Shown: positions 1 to 5,367 of the stretch, in pieces | How positions within the stretch are numbered: the first letter of the stretch is position 1 | How the letters are laid out: the number at the start of each line of letters is the position of its first letter | NCBI GenBank assembly: GCA_012510745.1 | Contig: JAAZHK010000077.1 | Location: 1 to 7,121, forward strand | Source: Mycoplasmatota bacterium | GTDB lineage: Bacteria > Bacillota_I > Bacilli_A > RF39 > UBA660 | Direction of reading: 5' to 3' | DNA: 7,121 nt | The notes under the pieces: model-generated | Told to the model about the DNA's origin: nothing | Database searches by the model: none | What the model saw: only the letters and a program-made list of their open reading frames with translations | Program-made: the position numbers and the translations under genes

Positions 1-3
1 CAA

Positions 4-49
4 CTCCTTATTTTAATATAATTATAACAAAACTATTAATTTTATTCAA
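4..49 (-). promoter_or_regulatory. Promoter and ribosome binding site of a gene beyond the left edge
   Basis: On the minus strand a -35 TTGAAT (44-49) and a perfect -10 TATAAT (21-26) are separated by 17 bases. The -10 is preceded by TGT, which makes an extended -10. A Shine-Dalgarno AAGGAG follows at 4-9, so a coding sequence should begin just left of position 1. The leader would be very short, about 10 bases before the Shine-Dalgarno. The gene itself is outside the window and cannot be named; obgE would be a usual neighbour of rpmA, but nothing here shows it. Confidence 0.65.
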
Positions 50-90
50 TTACTATAAAAAACATCTGTATTTTATTGACATTTTTAGAC

Positions 91-117
91 AAAAAAGGAA
101 CACCTATGTGTCCCTTT
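91..117 (-). terminator. Intrinsic terminator of the short transcription unit
   Basis: Read on the minus strand, AAAGGGACAC (108-117) pairs with GTGTTCCTTT (94-103) around the loop ATAG. The stem is 10 bp with one G-U pair, and the U tract runs over 91-96. On the plus strand the wobble becomes an A-C mismatch and no T tract follows, so the hairpin acts leftwards. It is the most GC-rich element of the 490-base intergenic region and gives the short unit upstream a defined 3' end. Confidence 0.8.
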
Positions 118-164
118 CCGATAACTAAGTAATTATTGCCTATAGAAAATAATTAGATTTTATC

Positions 165-194
165 TTATAAAAAAATTCTAAGCCACCACAACAT
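165..194 (-). CDS. Possible nine-residue peptide MLWWLRIFL
   Basis: An ATG lies 10 bases downstream of AAAGGAGG (205-212), one of the best Shine-Dalgarno matches in the window. The frame reads MLWWLRIFL and stops at TAA. The peptide is hydrophobic, with two adjacent Trp and one Arg. The stop codon falls inside the next predicted hairpin (153-181), so translation would affect folding, as in leader-peptide attenuation. Tandem Trp codons are typical of trp leader peptides, but no trp gene is visible. The ORF is too short to be judged by coding statistics, and the Shine-Dalgarno match could instead be a fortuitous purine run in a non-coding RNA. Confidence 0.3.
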   Translation of the reverse strand: MLWWLRIFL

Positions 195-240
195 AATAGT
201 TCTGCCTCCTTTCTTCCGTAAGTTATACTTACTCAATCTT

Positions 241-249
241 ATTATATCA
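241..249 (-). promoter_or_regulatory. Extended -10 promoter of the short transcription unit
   Basis: The minus strand reads TGATATAAT: a consensus -10 TATAAT (241-246) with the TGn extension (247-249). At the 17-base distance (264-269) there is only AGTGTA, a poor -35. The same TGATATAAT occurs upstream of argS, which supports use by the main sigma factor. Transcription would begin near 234. Confidence 0.5.
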
Positions 250-296
250 TTATAAATAAAAGGTACACTGATGTATATTCTTTTTATTTTTATTGA

Positions 297-345
297 CGTA
301 AAATAAAAGCAATATAAATATTAAAAATAATATTAGTACTGCTTT
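297..345 (-). terminator. Probable intrinsic terminator of an upstream short leader
   Basis: On the minus strand AAAGCA (340-345) pairs with TGCTTT (306-311), and inside it AATATTA (328-334) pairs with TAATATT (317-323) around TTTT. Five-base internal loops separate the two helices. A U-rich stretch (TTATTTTA) follows at 298-305. Read on the plus strand the hairpin lacks a T tract. The stem is AT-rich, so termination may be partial, which fits a regulated terminator. Confidence 0.45.
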
Positions 346-396
346 ATTATATTATACTAGATTTTAAATATTCAGCTACTGTTTGACAGTACTAAT
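332..396 (-). repeat. Inverted repeat ATTAGTACTG able to compete with the terminator
   Basis: ATTAGTACTG at 332-341 recurs as its reverse complement at 387-396. In a minus-strand transcript the upstream copy could pair with the downstream one. The downstream copy covers the 5' side of the terminator hairpin (306-345), so that pairing would open the terminator. The upstream copy is also partly used by a tight local hairpin, TACTGT-CAA-ACAGTA (377-391). The three pairings are mutually exclusive in the antiterminator style. Arms of 10 bp can arise by chance in DNA this AT-rich, so function is unproven. Confidence 0.35.
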
Positions 397-427
397 TATA
401 TAATGAGTAATTTCATTAACTGATTTC

Positions 428-456
428 ATTATACCATATTTTGGTAAATAAAACAA
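428..456 (-). promoter_or_regulatory. Extended -10 promoter just after the rpmA terminator
   Basis: The minus strand reads TGGTATAAT: TATAAT at 428-433 with TGG at 434-436. At 17 bases distance there is TTGTTT (451-456), which matches only the TTG half of a -35. It sits right behind the U tract of the rpmA terminator, so it would restart transcription leftwards near 421 into the inverted repeats at 297-396. No ORF with a Shine-Dalgarno starts in the first 120 bases, so the product looks like a leader or short RNA. Confidence 0.5.
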
Positions 457-461
457 GTTAT

Positions 462-512
462 GAAAGAAAAGCATATATGAAATTATAAATTAAGCTATAA
501 TTTCATATACGC
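462..512 (-). terminator. Intrinsic terminator of the rplU-prp-rpmA operon, overlapping the rpmA stop codon
   Basis: The minus transcript has 17 continuous base pairs (496-512 with 471-487) around an eight-base loop (488-495), followed by UUUUCUUUC (462-470). The one imperfect position is G-U on this strand and A-C on the other, so the hairpin is built for leftward transcription. The upstream arm encodes the last residues of L27, and the UAA stop (490-492) lies in the loop. Confidence 0.85.
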
Positions 513-780
513 TTGCTTGTTTTTTATTTCTTCCAAGTCTTTCGAATTTTACTGTACCATCAATTGTTGTAAATAATGTATCATCATTCCCACGACGAAC
601 ATTTTTACCAGGAAAAATTTTTGTTCCTCTTTGACGATAAATAATCGATCCTGCTGTTACAAATTGTCCATCACTTGCTTTAGCACCTAATCGACGACCT
701 ATTGAATCTCGTCCATTACCACTAGAACCCTGACCTTTTTTATGCGCAAATAATTGAATATTCAAATTTAATTTTTTCAT
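490..780 (-). CDS. rpmA: 50S ribosomal protein L27 with cleavable N-terminal extension
   Basis: L27 is a late-assembling protein of the large ribosomal subunit whose mature N-terminus reaches towards the peptidyl transferase centre. The 96-residue product has the family core (HKKGQGSSGNGRDSIGRRLG at 13-32, then GSIIYRQRGTKIFPG) at normal length. As in other Firmicutes it begins with a short leader, MKKLNLNIQLFA, ahead of HKKG. Such leaders end in a motif like LNLQFFA and are cut after the Ala by the Prp protease; here the motif is NIQLFA, predicting an 84-residue mature protein. The start is secured by GGAGG about 8 bases upstream, and the ATG overlaps the prp stop as ATGA (777-780), so translation is probably coupled. 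A terminator is folded into the last codons. Confidence 0.97.
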   Translation of the reverse strand: MKKLNLNIQLFAHKKGQGSSGNGRDSIGRRLGAKASDGQFVTAGSIIYRQRGTKIFPGKNVRRGNDDTLFTTIDGTVKFERLGRNKKQASVYEIIA

Positions 781-1088
781 AGGTTTTCCTCCTTTATATA
801 AATATTTTTAGGATATTGAATTTGTAATTCCTTTAATAAGTTAATCATATTTAACATTAGTTTATTAGTAATTTCATCATTTAAAGCAATATTAATTGTT
901 ATTTTATCTTTTGCTTCTTCATAATTAATTGTTTTTTCATTAATAGCTATAATACCATTAACAGATGTGATAACTATAGAACTTACAGCACTACAAACTA
1001 TATCTTTACCATAATCTTGGTAATTAGCATGACCTTTTATAATAACTTGTTTAACATAGTTGTTTTTTAAGATTTCGATCTTAATCAT
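777..1088 (-). CDS. prp: Ribosomal-processing cysteine protease Prp (YsxB family)
   Basis: Prp is the cysteine protease that removes the N-terminal extension of L27; in Staphylococcus aureus this is essential for ribosome assembly. The 103-residue protein has the family signature near the start: GHA with the catalytic His at residue 20, then DIVCSAVS with the catalytic Cys at residue 32. Length and the alternating strand-helix pattern fit the family (YsxB of Bacillus is about 110 residues). The gene sits between rplU and rpmA, the standard Firmicutes order, five bases after the L21 stop and overlapping the L27 start by four bases. Its own Shine-Dalgarno is weak (AGG within the end of rplU), which suggests translation coupled to L21. 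Its stop is TGA. Confidence 0.95.
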   Translation of the reverse strand: MIKIEILKNNYVKQVIIKGHANYQDYGKDIVCSAVSSIVITSVNGIIAINEKTINYEEAKDKITINIALNDEITNKLMLNMINLLKELQIQYPKNIYIKEENL

Positions 1089-1093
1089 TGCAA

Positions 1094-1393
1094 TTAACCT
1101 ATCTTTTTTATTTCTACTTTTGTATAAGGTTGTCTATGACCTTGATTTCTACGACTGGCTCTTGATTTTTGAGTATATTTAAAAATACGTATTTTTCTTT
1201 GTTTTCCGTGTTTTAGTACTTCACCTTCAACTTTAGCATTAGTTATTAATGGGTTTCCTATTTTTCCATCTAACATTAATACTTCATCAAAAACAATCTT
1301 TTTTCCTGGTTCTGTATCTATTTTTTCAACATAAATAATAGATCCTTCATTAACAAGATATTGTTTTCCCCCAGTTTTAATAATAGCATTCAT
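1094..1393 (-). CDS. rplU: 50S ribosomal protein L21
   Basis: L21 binds 23S rRNA in the large ribosomal subunit. The 99-residue protein shows the whole family pattern: MNAIIKTGGKQYLV at the start, the central GKIGNPLI, and the basic C-terminal part with KIRIFKYTQKSR and GHRQPYTKV (about residues 68-92). Length is normal. The ATG follows AAAGGAGG (1400-1407). This is the first gene of the rplU-prp-rpmA operon, with a strong promoter at 1492-1520 and a folded leader of about 90 bases in between that probably gives feedback control. Nothing unusual is visible in the protein. Confidence 0.97.
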   Translation of the reverse strand: MNAIIKTGGKQYLVNEGSIIYVEKIDTEPGKKIVFDEVLMLDGKIGNPLITNAKVEGEVLKHGKQRKIRIFKYTQKSRASRRNQGHRQPYTKVEIKKIG

Positions 1394-1485
1394 ATTATTC
1401 CTCCTTTTTTATACTTAAGACTCGCTCTAATGGTCTCTTTAAGAGTTTTACCACTTCAATGCGGTTTGAGCTAGAGGCTGCAAAC
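1394..1485 (-). ncRNA. L21 ribosomal protein leader RNA
   Basis: Firmicutes rplU operons carry a structured 5' leader thought to bind L21 or another product of the operon and reduce expression. Here CTCTAG (1471-1476) can pair with TTAGAG (1425-1430, one G-U pair). It encloses two hairpins: ACCGC-ATTGAA-GTGGT (1450-1465) and CTCT-TAA-AGAG (1435-1445). The leader is more GC-rich than the surrounding intergenic DNA, which itself suggests a constrained RNA. The assignment rests on position and on a closed multi-hairpin fold, not on a covariance-model match. Ends are set by the predicted transcription start and the rplU start codon. Confidence 0.75.
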
Positions 1486-1491
1486 GTATAA

Positions 1492-1520
1492 ATTGTAACA
1501 TATTAGATTTTATAAGTCAA
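1492..1520 (-). promoter_or_regulatory. Strong promoter of rplU-prp-rpmA
   Basis: On the minus strand a -35 TTGACT (1515-1520) and a -10 TACAAT (1492-1497) are exactly 17 bases apart, each five of six to consensus, and TGT precedes the -10. This is the best complete promoter in the window. It starts inside the short gap after argS, which has no clear terminator, so some read-through from argS is possible. The predicted start is near 1485. Confidence 0.85.
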
Positions 1521-1538
1521 TTATTTTACTAATAATAT

Positions 1539-3287
1539 TTATATTTTATTAGGAATCTCAATAGCTAGAATATCTAACAATAATATATTTATATTATATA
1601 CTAAATTAGATAATGTTAACCAGCTATTACGTTTATATTCATCTTCTTCTGTTAATATTTTATGACTAGCATAAAAATTATTATAAGTATTATTTAAACG
1701 ATATAAATAATCACATATTTCATTTAAACTTTTAGCATAATAAGCATTACTTAAAATAGTAGGCATATTTAGAATCTCTAGTATTATTTCTTTGTCTTCT
1801 TCATTAAATATATCCCTTATTTTAGAATCTTTTAAAAGATGATATTCTCCTTTGGTTAATAATGACTTAATACGAATTGTTGAATAAAGTAAATAAGGTC
1901 CCGTCTTTCCTTCCATATCACTAAATTTAATAGGATCAAAAATATAGTCTTTACTAACGCTTGGTAAAAGATCTGCATATTTAATAGCTGCAATAGCTAC
2001 TTTTTCACTAATAGAGTCTTTTTCAGAATCACTAATATTATTTCCTAACCTATGATAAGTTTCTTTATTAACTAATTCAAATAAATCGTTCAATTTCATT
2101 ACTGAACCATCCCTAGTTTTAAAGGGAGTTCCATCTGTACTGTTCATTGTACCAAATCCTAAAAATTTTAAATGAATATTTTTGGGCACTAAATTAGTTT
2201 TATAGGCAACTCTAAAGGTTTGTTTAAAATGTAATTCTTGACGACTATCAGTTAAATACCATATTTCATCTAGGGTAAATCTTTTAATTCTAGAATATAG
2301 AGTTGCTAGTTCCCTAGTGCTATATAAAGTGGTACCATCACTTTTTAATAAAATAAATGGTGGTATTTTATTTTTATCTGAATCTTCTTGTACATCAATA
2401 ATCATAGCGCCTTGATCTAAATAAGCTAAACCAGATTCCTTAATTTTAGTTAAAGTTTCTTCTATATAATTTAAACTATCTTTTTCCCCTTCCCATAAAT
2501 CAAAAGAGGTATTAAATTTATCATATATTTTTTTTATTTGAATAGTAGAAACATTAATAACATGATCCCACAAAGCATTATAACCGGGATGACCTTTTTG
2601 TAAAGCAGCATCAATTAATCTTACTTCTTCTAAAATATCAGCATTATTTTTGGCTTTTTCACTAGCTATAGGATAATATTCTTCTAAGTCTTTTTCGGTT
2701 AAAGGACTTTCTTTTGGATAAGGACCTTGGTAATTATCATTGAAATAAATTAAATTTGGTTGTCTTATTTTCGTTTCATAAATAACCATTGCTATTTGAC
2801 GTCCTAAGTCACCTAAATGTACATCTGATATGACATTATGACCTAATGCTTTAGCCAATCTTTTTAAAGCCTCACCAATATTAGCACTTCTTAAATGACC
2901 AACATGTAAAGCTTTAGCAGCATTAGCTCCACCATAATCAAATAAAATATTTTTAGGTTTTTCTAAATTAATATTAATAGTTAAATCCTTTGTAAGTATA
3001 TTCATATAATTAATTAGGGATTCTTTACTAAAAGATAAGTTAATAAAGCCAGGGCCTGCTATATTAACATTTATAAAATCAGGATCTTTATCTAAATAAG
3101 ATTTAATATTTTTAGCTACTTCTAATGGATTTTGACGATATTTTTTAGCTATTCCCATCGCTCCATTATATTGATAATCACCCAATTCTTTTTTACTAGA
3201 AACATTTAAAGAAATTTCTGCAATTTCATAACCTAAATTAGATATTATTTTTTTAATTTTTTGTTCTTGATCTTTTATAAAACTCAT
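1539..3287 (-). CDS. argS: Arginyl-tRNA synthetase
   Basis: ArgRS charges tRNA-Arg with arginine using ATP in the cytoplasm. The 582-residue class I enzyme has the expected order. The N-terminal tRNA-recognition (Add-1) domain covers about 1-90. The catalytic domain has its HIGH box as HVGH (128-131, in KALHVGHLRS), then SDVHLGDLG (154-162) and SDGTTLYSTRELA (316-328). The KMSKS loop appears as FKTRDGSVMKL (389-399). The helical anticodon-binding domain begins near GKTGPYLLYSTIRI (460-473). The end, IEIPNKI, falls where other ArgRS have a variant of APERM, so the protein looks complete. The start is supported by AAGGAG eight bases upstream (3296-3301). An extended -10 at 3315-3323 gives it a promoter of its own, directly behind the yutD terminator. 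Confidence 0.97.
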   Translation of the reverse strand: MSFIKDQEQKIKKIISNLGYEIAEISLNVSSKKELGDYQYNGAMGIAKKYRQNPLEVAKNIKSYLDKDPDFINVNIAGPGFINLSFSKESLINYMNILTKDLTININLEKPKNILFDYGGANAAKALHVGHLRSANIGEALKRLAKALGHNVISDVHLGDLGRQIAMVIYETKIRQPNLIYFNDNYQGPYPKESPLTEKDLEEYYPIASEKAKNNADILEEVRLIDAALQKGHPGYNALWDHVINVSTIQIKKIYDKFNTSFDLWEGEKDSLNYIEETLTKIKESGLAYLDQGAMIIDVQEDSDKNKIPPFILLKSDGTTLYSTRELATLYSRIKRFTLDEIWYLTDSRQELHFKQTFRVAYKTNLVPKNIHLKFLGFGTMNSTDGTPFKTRDGSVMKLNDLFELVNKETYHRLGNNISDSEKDSISEKVAIAAIKYADLLPSVSKDYIFDPIKFSDMEGKTGPYLLYSTIRIKSLLTKGEYHLLKDSKIRDIFNEEDKEIILEILNMPTILSNAYYAKSLNEICDYLYRLNNTYNNFYASHKILTEEDEYKRNSWLTLSNLVYNINILLLDILAIEIPNKI

Positions 3288-3314
3288 ATTAGTAACTCCT
3301 TAATAATTTTCTTT

Positions 3315-3323
3315 ATTATATCA
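3315..3323 (-). promoter_or_regulatory. Extended -10 promoter of argS
   Basis: The minus strand reads TGATATAAT, with TATAAT at 3315-3320 and TGA at 3321-3323. The position expected for the -35 lies inside the yutD terminator hairpin and is a poor match (CTATAA). Transcription would start near 3308, giving a leader of about 20 bases. The promoter touches the U tract of the preceding terminator, so ending and restarting are packed together. Confidence 0.6.
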
Positions 3324-3324
3324 T

Positions 3325-3352
3325 AAAAATCTACTCATTATAGAGTAGATTT
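3325..3352 (-). terminator. Intrinsic terminator overlapping the yutD stop codon
   Basis: The minus transcript pairs ATCTACTC (3343-3350) with GAGTAGAT (3329-3336) around a six-base loop TATAAT (3337-3342), and two further A-U pairs are possible. Five U residues follow at 3325-3329. The upstream arm encodes the last residues of YutD (KSTL), and the UAA stop (3338-3340) lies in the loop. It separates yutD from argS. Confidence 0.75.
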
Positions 3353-3637
3353 AACTTCTTTTTTTATTTTTTTTAAAACAAAATAATTAGCTCCATAAGC
3401 ACAATAATTTTTAATATAATCTTCTATGTATTTAATATTATTAATTGTTTTACAATTAGGATTCGATTCATTAAAAAAACCTTTTAATCTTAAATTATTA
3501 TAGGCATAATCTCCTAAAATATAATCAAATTTAACAAAATAGTCAGTACACTTATTTTTTAATCCCTCTATATTTAAACTATTATTTTCGTCTTTTGTTA
3601 TTTCATATTCAACATCATTTATTGTTATTATTTTCAT
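3338..3637 (-). CDS. yutD: YutD-family protein
   Basis: This 99-residue cytoplasmic protein belongs to the YutD family (DUF1027), small Bacilli proteins of unclear function. The family hallmark is visible as FDYILGDYAYNNLRLKGFF (37-55), matching the YDYIVGDWGYGQLRLKGFF pattern remembered from Bacillus YutD, and as the C-terminal DYIKNYCAYGANYFVLKK (73-90). Length is close to the Bacillus protein (about 100 residues). The ATG lies one base after the stop of the glycosidase-like gene (TAA-T-ATG). Its Shine-Dalgarno (AAGGAA) lies within that gene's last codons, so the two are translationally coupled. The reading frame ends inside a terminator hairpin. The family identification is firm; the role cannot be read from the sequence. 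Confidence 0.85.
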   Translation of the reverse strand: MKIITINDVEYEITKDENNSLNIEGLKNKCTDYFVKFDYILGDYAYNNLRLKGFFNESNPNCKTINNIKYIEDYIKNYCAYGANYFVLKKIKKEVKSTL

Positions 3638-3638
3638 A

Positions 3639-5324
3639 TTAATATTCCTTACTATAAGCTGCTTTTTGACTTTGATATTTACTTAATTCAGAAGAAGATA
3701 ACCAAGTCATATAACCTCCAGTTAAACCACCTTCATATAATCCTTTAATTTGTTCTGATACTTTAGAAGCATCGTAGACAATATAAGGTTCTCTAATTGT
3801 GTTATAACATTGAATCCAAGTTCTAGCAATAGCAGGTGTTTTTATTTCACTTTGACGAACACTAGCATATCCTTTACTCCAAAGATACAATAGATTATAT
3901 GGAACAGTCCAAGCAATTTGAGTTAAACCATAATCATATGCATTAAAATGATCTGGATAAGGCATAGCACTAATCACATCTACAACATTAGAAATAGCAG
4001 CCCAATATTGACCATATGCAGTTACATAAAGATGGGCACTTTCTCCAAAAACATCTGCTGAAACATAAACATTTAATTTATGTAATTCATCAACAGCATA
4101 TCTTAAAAAACGTTGGACAGCTTGAGCTTTATCTTCATTATAAGTATTTTTTAAATCCATAATACCTTGAGTTTCATAACTTTTAGTGCGGTCAGGAAAA
4201 CGAACATAATCAAATTGAATTTCATTAAAGCCCATTTCTTGAACAGCTTCTTTAGCTAAATCAACGTTAAACTTCCAAACATCACGATTATAAACACTTG
4301 GCCAGTAAGTATCAGCATAATAGAAAGGCTTTCCTGTTCTAGTATCTGCTATAGCTGAAGAAGGATTATCTTCTGCATAATATTTATCTTTAAATACTGT
4401 AATACGACCAATAACATAAAATCCATTATCCTTAATTTTTTTAATTGCTGCTTGATATTCTTGAAAACTATTTTTAGCTTCTTCATAACTAGTTGGACTT
4501 TGTTTTTTATATATATTAGAAGCATAAGCCGGAATAGCGTTATCTTTGATATCTACAACAAAAGCATTTATATTGGTTGTTTTAGCAAATTCAATATATT
4601 TATCAACATTTTTAATAGTAAAAGTTCCCCCATTTAAATATAGAGCTTGGACAACTTCAGGCATAACGTTATCTTCAAATTTAACTTTATCAACTGGATA
4701 ATAATCTAAATTTGCTGCATTACCGCCATTAGTAACTTCTCTTTTGCTATGAATAGCTAAAATATCTTTTATTTCTTCTGTTGATACAGCCTCTTCTTTA
4801 GTTAACTTCGTATATTTACTATAAATATAACCTGTTATATCATCTTTAGTTACTTTATACATATTAACTACACCATTTTTATCTATTTCATCATATCCAG
4901 TAACTATTAACTCATCGCCTTGAGTAACTAAAGTTAATATTTTTCCATCTTTTACTTTGCTTAATAGATTATAAGGTGTTCTAACATAAACCTTTTCCTC
5001 TTGAACAATATCTTGTTTATTAAACACAATATTCTTTTTGTTAATATAATTATTAGATCCTTTAATACGATAAAAAACATCAGTTTTGTTTTTTATAGCT
5101 TTTGAAGATTTTAAATATTGAATTTTACTTCCTCTAATTATTTGATCCACTTCATTTAATTCTTTATCATAAATACTAACTGTTGATTGATTAGAAGCAA
5201 CATAAGCTTTAATATCTTCATTTTTTAATAAATTTTTATTTGTAATTAAAAGGCCTATTAACATAATAACAATTAGTAATGAAAAAATTCTAGATAATTT
5301 GAGTTTAAATCTTTTTTTCTTCAT
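3639..5324 (-). CDS. Membrane-anchored putative glycoside hydrolase (DUF4015/GHL family)
   Basis: The 561-residue protein begins with a basic stretch and a single hydrophobic segment (about 12-28) with no clear signal-peptidase site, so it is probably an anchor with the rest outside the cell. Two SH3-like beta-rich modules may follow: about 40-103, and 109-174 ending in GYIYSKYTKL, a typical SH3b ending. From about 225 to the end lies a TIM-barrel-like domain of the putative glycosyl hydrolase family (PF13200). It has NAFVVDIKDN (253-262), YVIGRITVFKD (303-313), FNEIQFDYVRFPD (366-378), VSADVFG (421-427) and ISAMPYPDHF (451-460). Asp258, Asp372 and Asp424 at strand ends are candidate active-site acids. 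Substrate is unknown; SH3b modules and location suggest an envelope polymer such as peptidoglycan. The start follows AGGTGA, and a TGATATACT -10 lies upstream. It is coupled to yutD. Confidence 0.85.
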   Translation of the reverse strand: MKKKRFKLKLSRIFSLLIVIMLIGLLITNKNLLKNEDIKAYVASNQSTVSIYDKELNEVDQIIRGSKIQYLKSSKAIKNKTDVFYRIKGSNNYINKKNIVFNKQDIVQEEKVYVRTPYNLLSKVKDGKILTLVTQGDELIVTGYDEIDKNGVVNMYKVTKDDITGYIYSKYTKLTKEEAVSTEEIKDILAIHSKREVTNGGNAANLDYYPVDKVKFEDNVMPEVVQALYLNGGTFTIKNVDKYIEFAKTTNINAFVVDIKDNAIPAYASNIYKKQSPTSYEEAKNSFQEYQAAIKKIKDNGFYVIGRITVFKDKYYAEDNPSSAIADTRTGKPFYYADTYWPSVYNRDVWKFNVDLAKEAVQEMGFNEIQFDYVRFPDRTKSYETQGIMDLKNTYNEDKAQAVQRFLRYAVDELHKLNVYVSADVFGESAHLYVTAYGQYWAAISNVVDVISAMPYPDHFNAYDYGLTQIAWTVPYNLLYLWSKGYASVRQSEIKTPAIARTWIQCYNTIREPYIVYDASKVSEQIKGLYEGGLTGGYMTWLSSSELSKYQSQKAAYSKEY

Positions 5325-5341
5325 TTACTTCACCTATTTTT

Positions 5342-5350
5342 AGTATATCA
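5342..5350 (-). promoter_or_regulatory. Extended -10 promoter of the putative glycoside hydrolase gene
   Basis: The minus strand reads TGATATACT (TATACT at 5342-5347, TGA at 5348-5350). The -35 position holds TAGAAT (5365-5370), three of six matches, overlapping the yunB stop. The expected start near 5335 lies just upstream of the Shine-Dalgarno AGGTGA (5330-5335), so the leader would be very short. Confidence 0.45.
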
Positions 5351-5367
5351 TATTTTTTTAAATTATT

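Larger units (their letters stand above)
91..234 (-). ncRNA. Candidate small structured transcript of about 145 nt
   Basis: A transcript starting near 234, downstream of the extended -10 at 241-246, would end at the terminator at 91-117. Near its 5' end is a perfect hairpin GTAAGT-ATA-ACTTAC (218-232). Next comes a strong Shine-Dalgarno (205-212) and a nine-codon ORF (165-194). A bulged hairpin follows, with outer arms TTAGA/TCTAA (153-181), and then a perfect 8-bp inverted repeat TAATTATT/AATAATTA (130-137 and 148-155). The last two share bases at 153-155, so they compete. I do not recognise the RNA as any known family. A 5' hairpin, strong Shine-Dalgarno, tiny ORF and terminator recall small peptide or type I toxin mRNAs and leader-peptide attenuators, but the peptide is shorter than known type I toxins. 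Boundaries are inferred from the promoter and terminator. Confidence 0.45.

Noticed and set aside
76..104. Plus-strand TTGACA at 76-81
   Set aside because: No -10-like sequence follows at 15-19 bases, and the area is occupied by the leftward terminator.
383..404. Plus-strand TTGACA followed by TATAAT
   Set aside because: The spacing is only 10 bases, too short for a promoter; TTGACA is part of the local hairpin at 377-391.
396..416. Six-codon ORF MKLLII on the minus strand in the upper short unit
   Set aside because: It has no Shine-Dalgarno and would begin only about five bases from the predicted transcript start.
91..433. T-box or known metabolite riboswitch in the left intergenic region
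   Set aside because: There is no T-box sequence of the AGGGTGGNACCGCG type, no Stem I features and no known aptamer core; GGTGG at the small ORF is only a chance resemblance.
777..1088. Mycoplasma genetic code with TGA as Trp
   Set aside because: The Trp codons I decoded in argS and the glycosidase-like gene are TGG, and the Prp frame ends at TGA at the expected family length. This is suggestive rather than conclusive, since read-through would add only a few residues.
1520..1545. Terminator after argS
   Set aside because: Only a weak ATTATT/AATAAT pairing without a U tract is present, so read-through into the rplU promoter region is possible.
4452..4637. Plus-strand ORF of 61 codons
   Set aside because: It lies entirely inside the well-supported glycosidase-like gene on the other strand, has low-complexity composition and matches no family I know.
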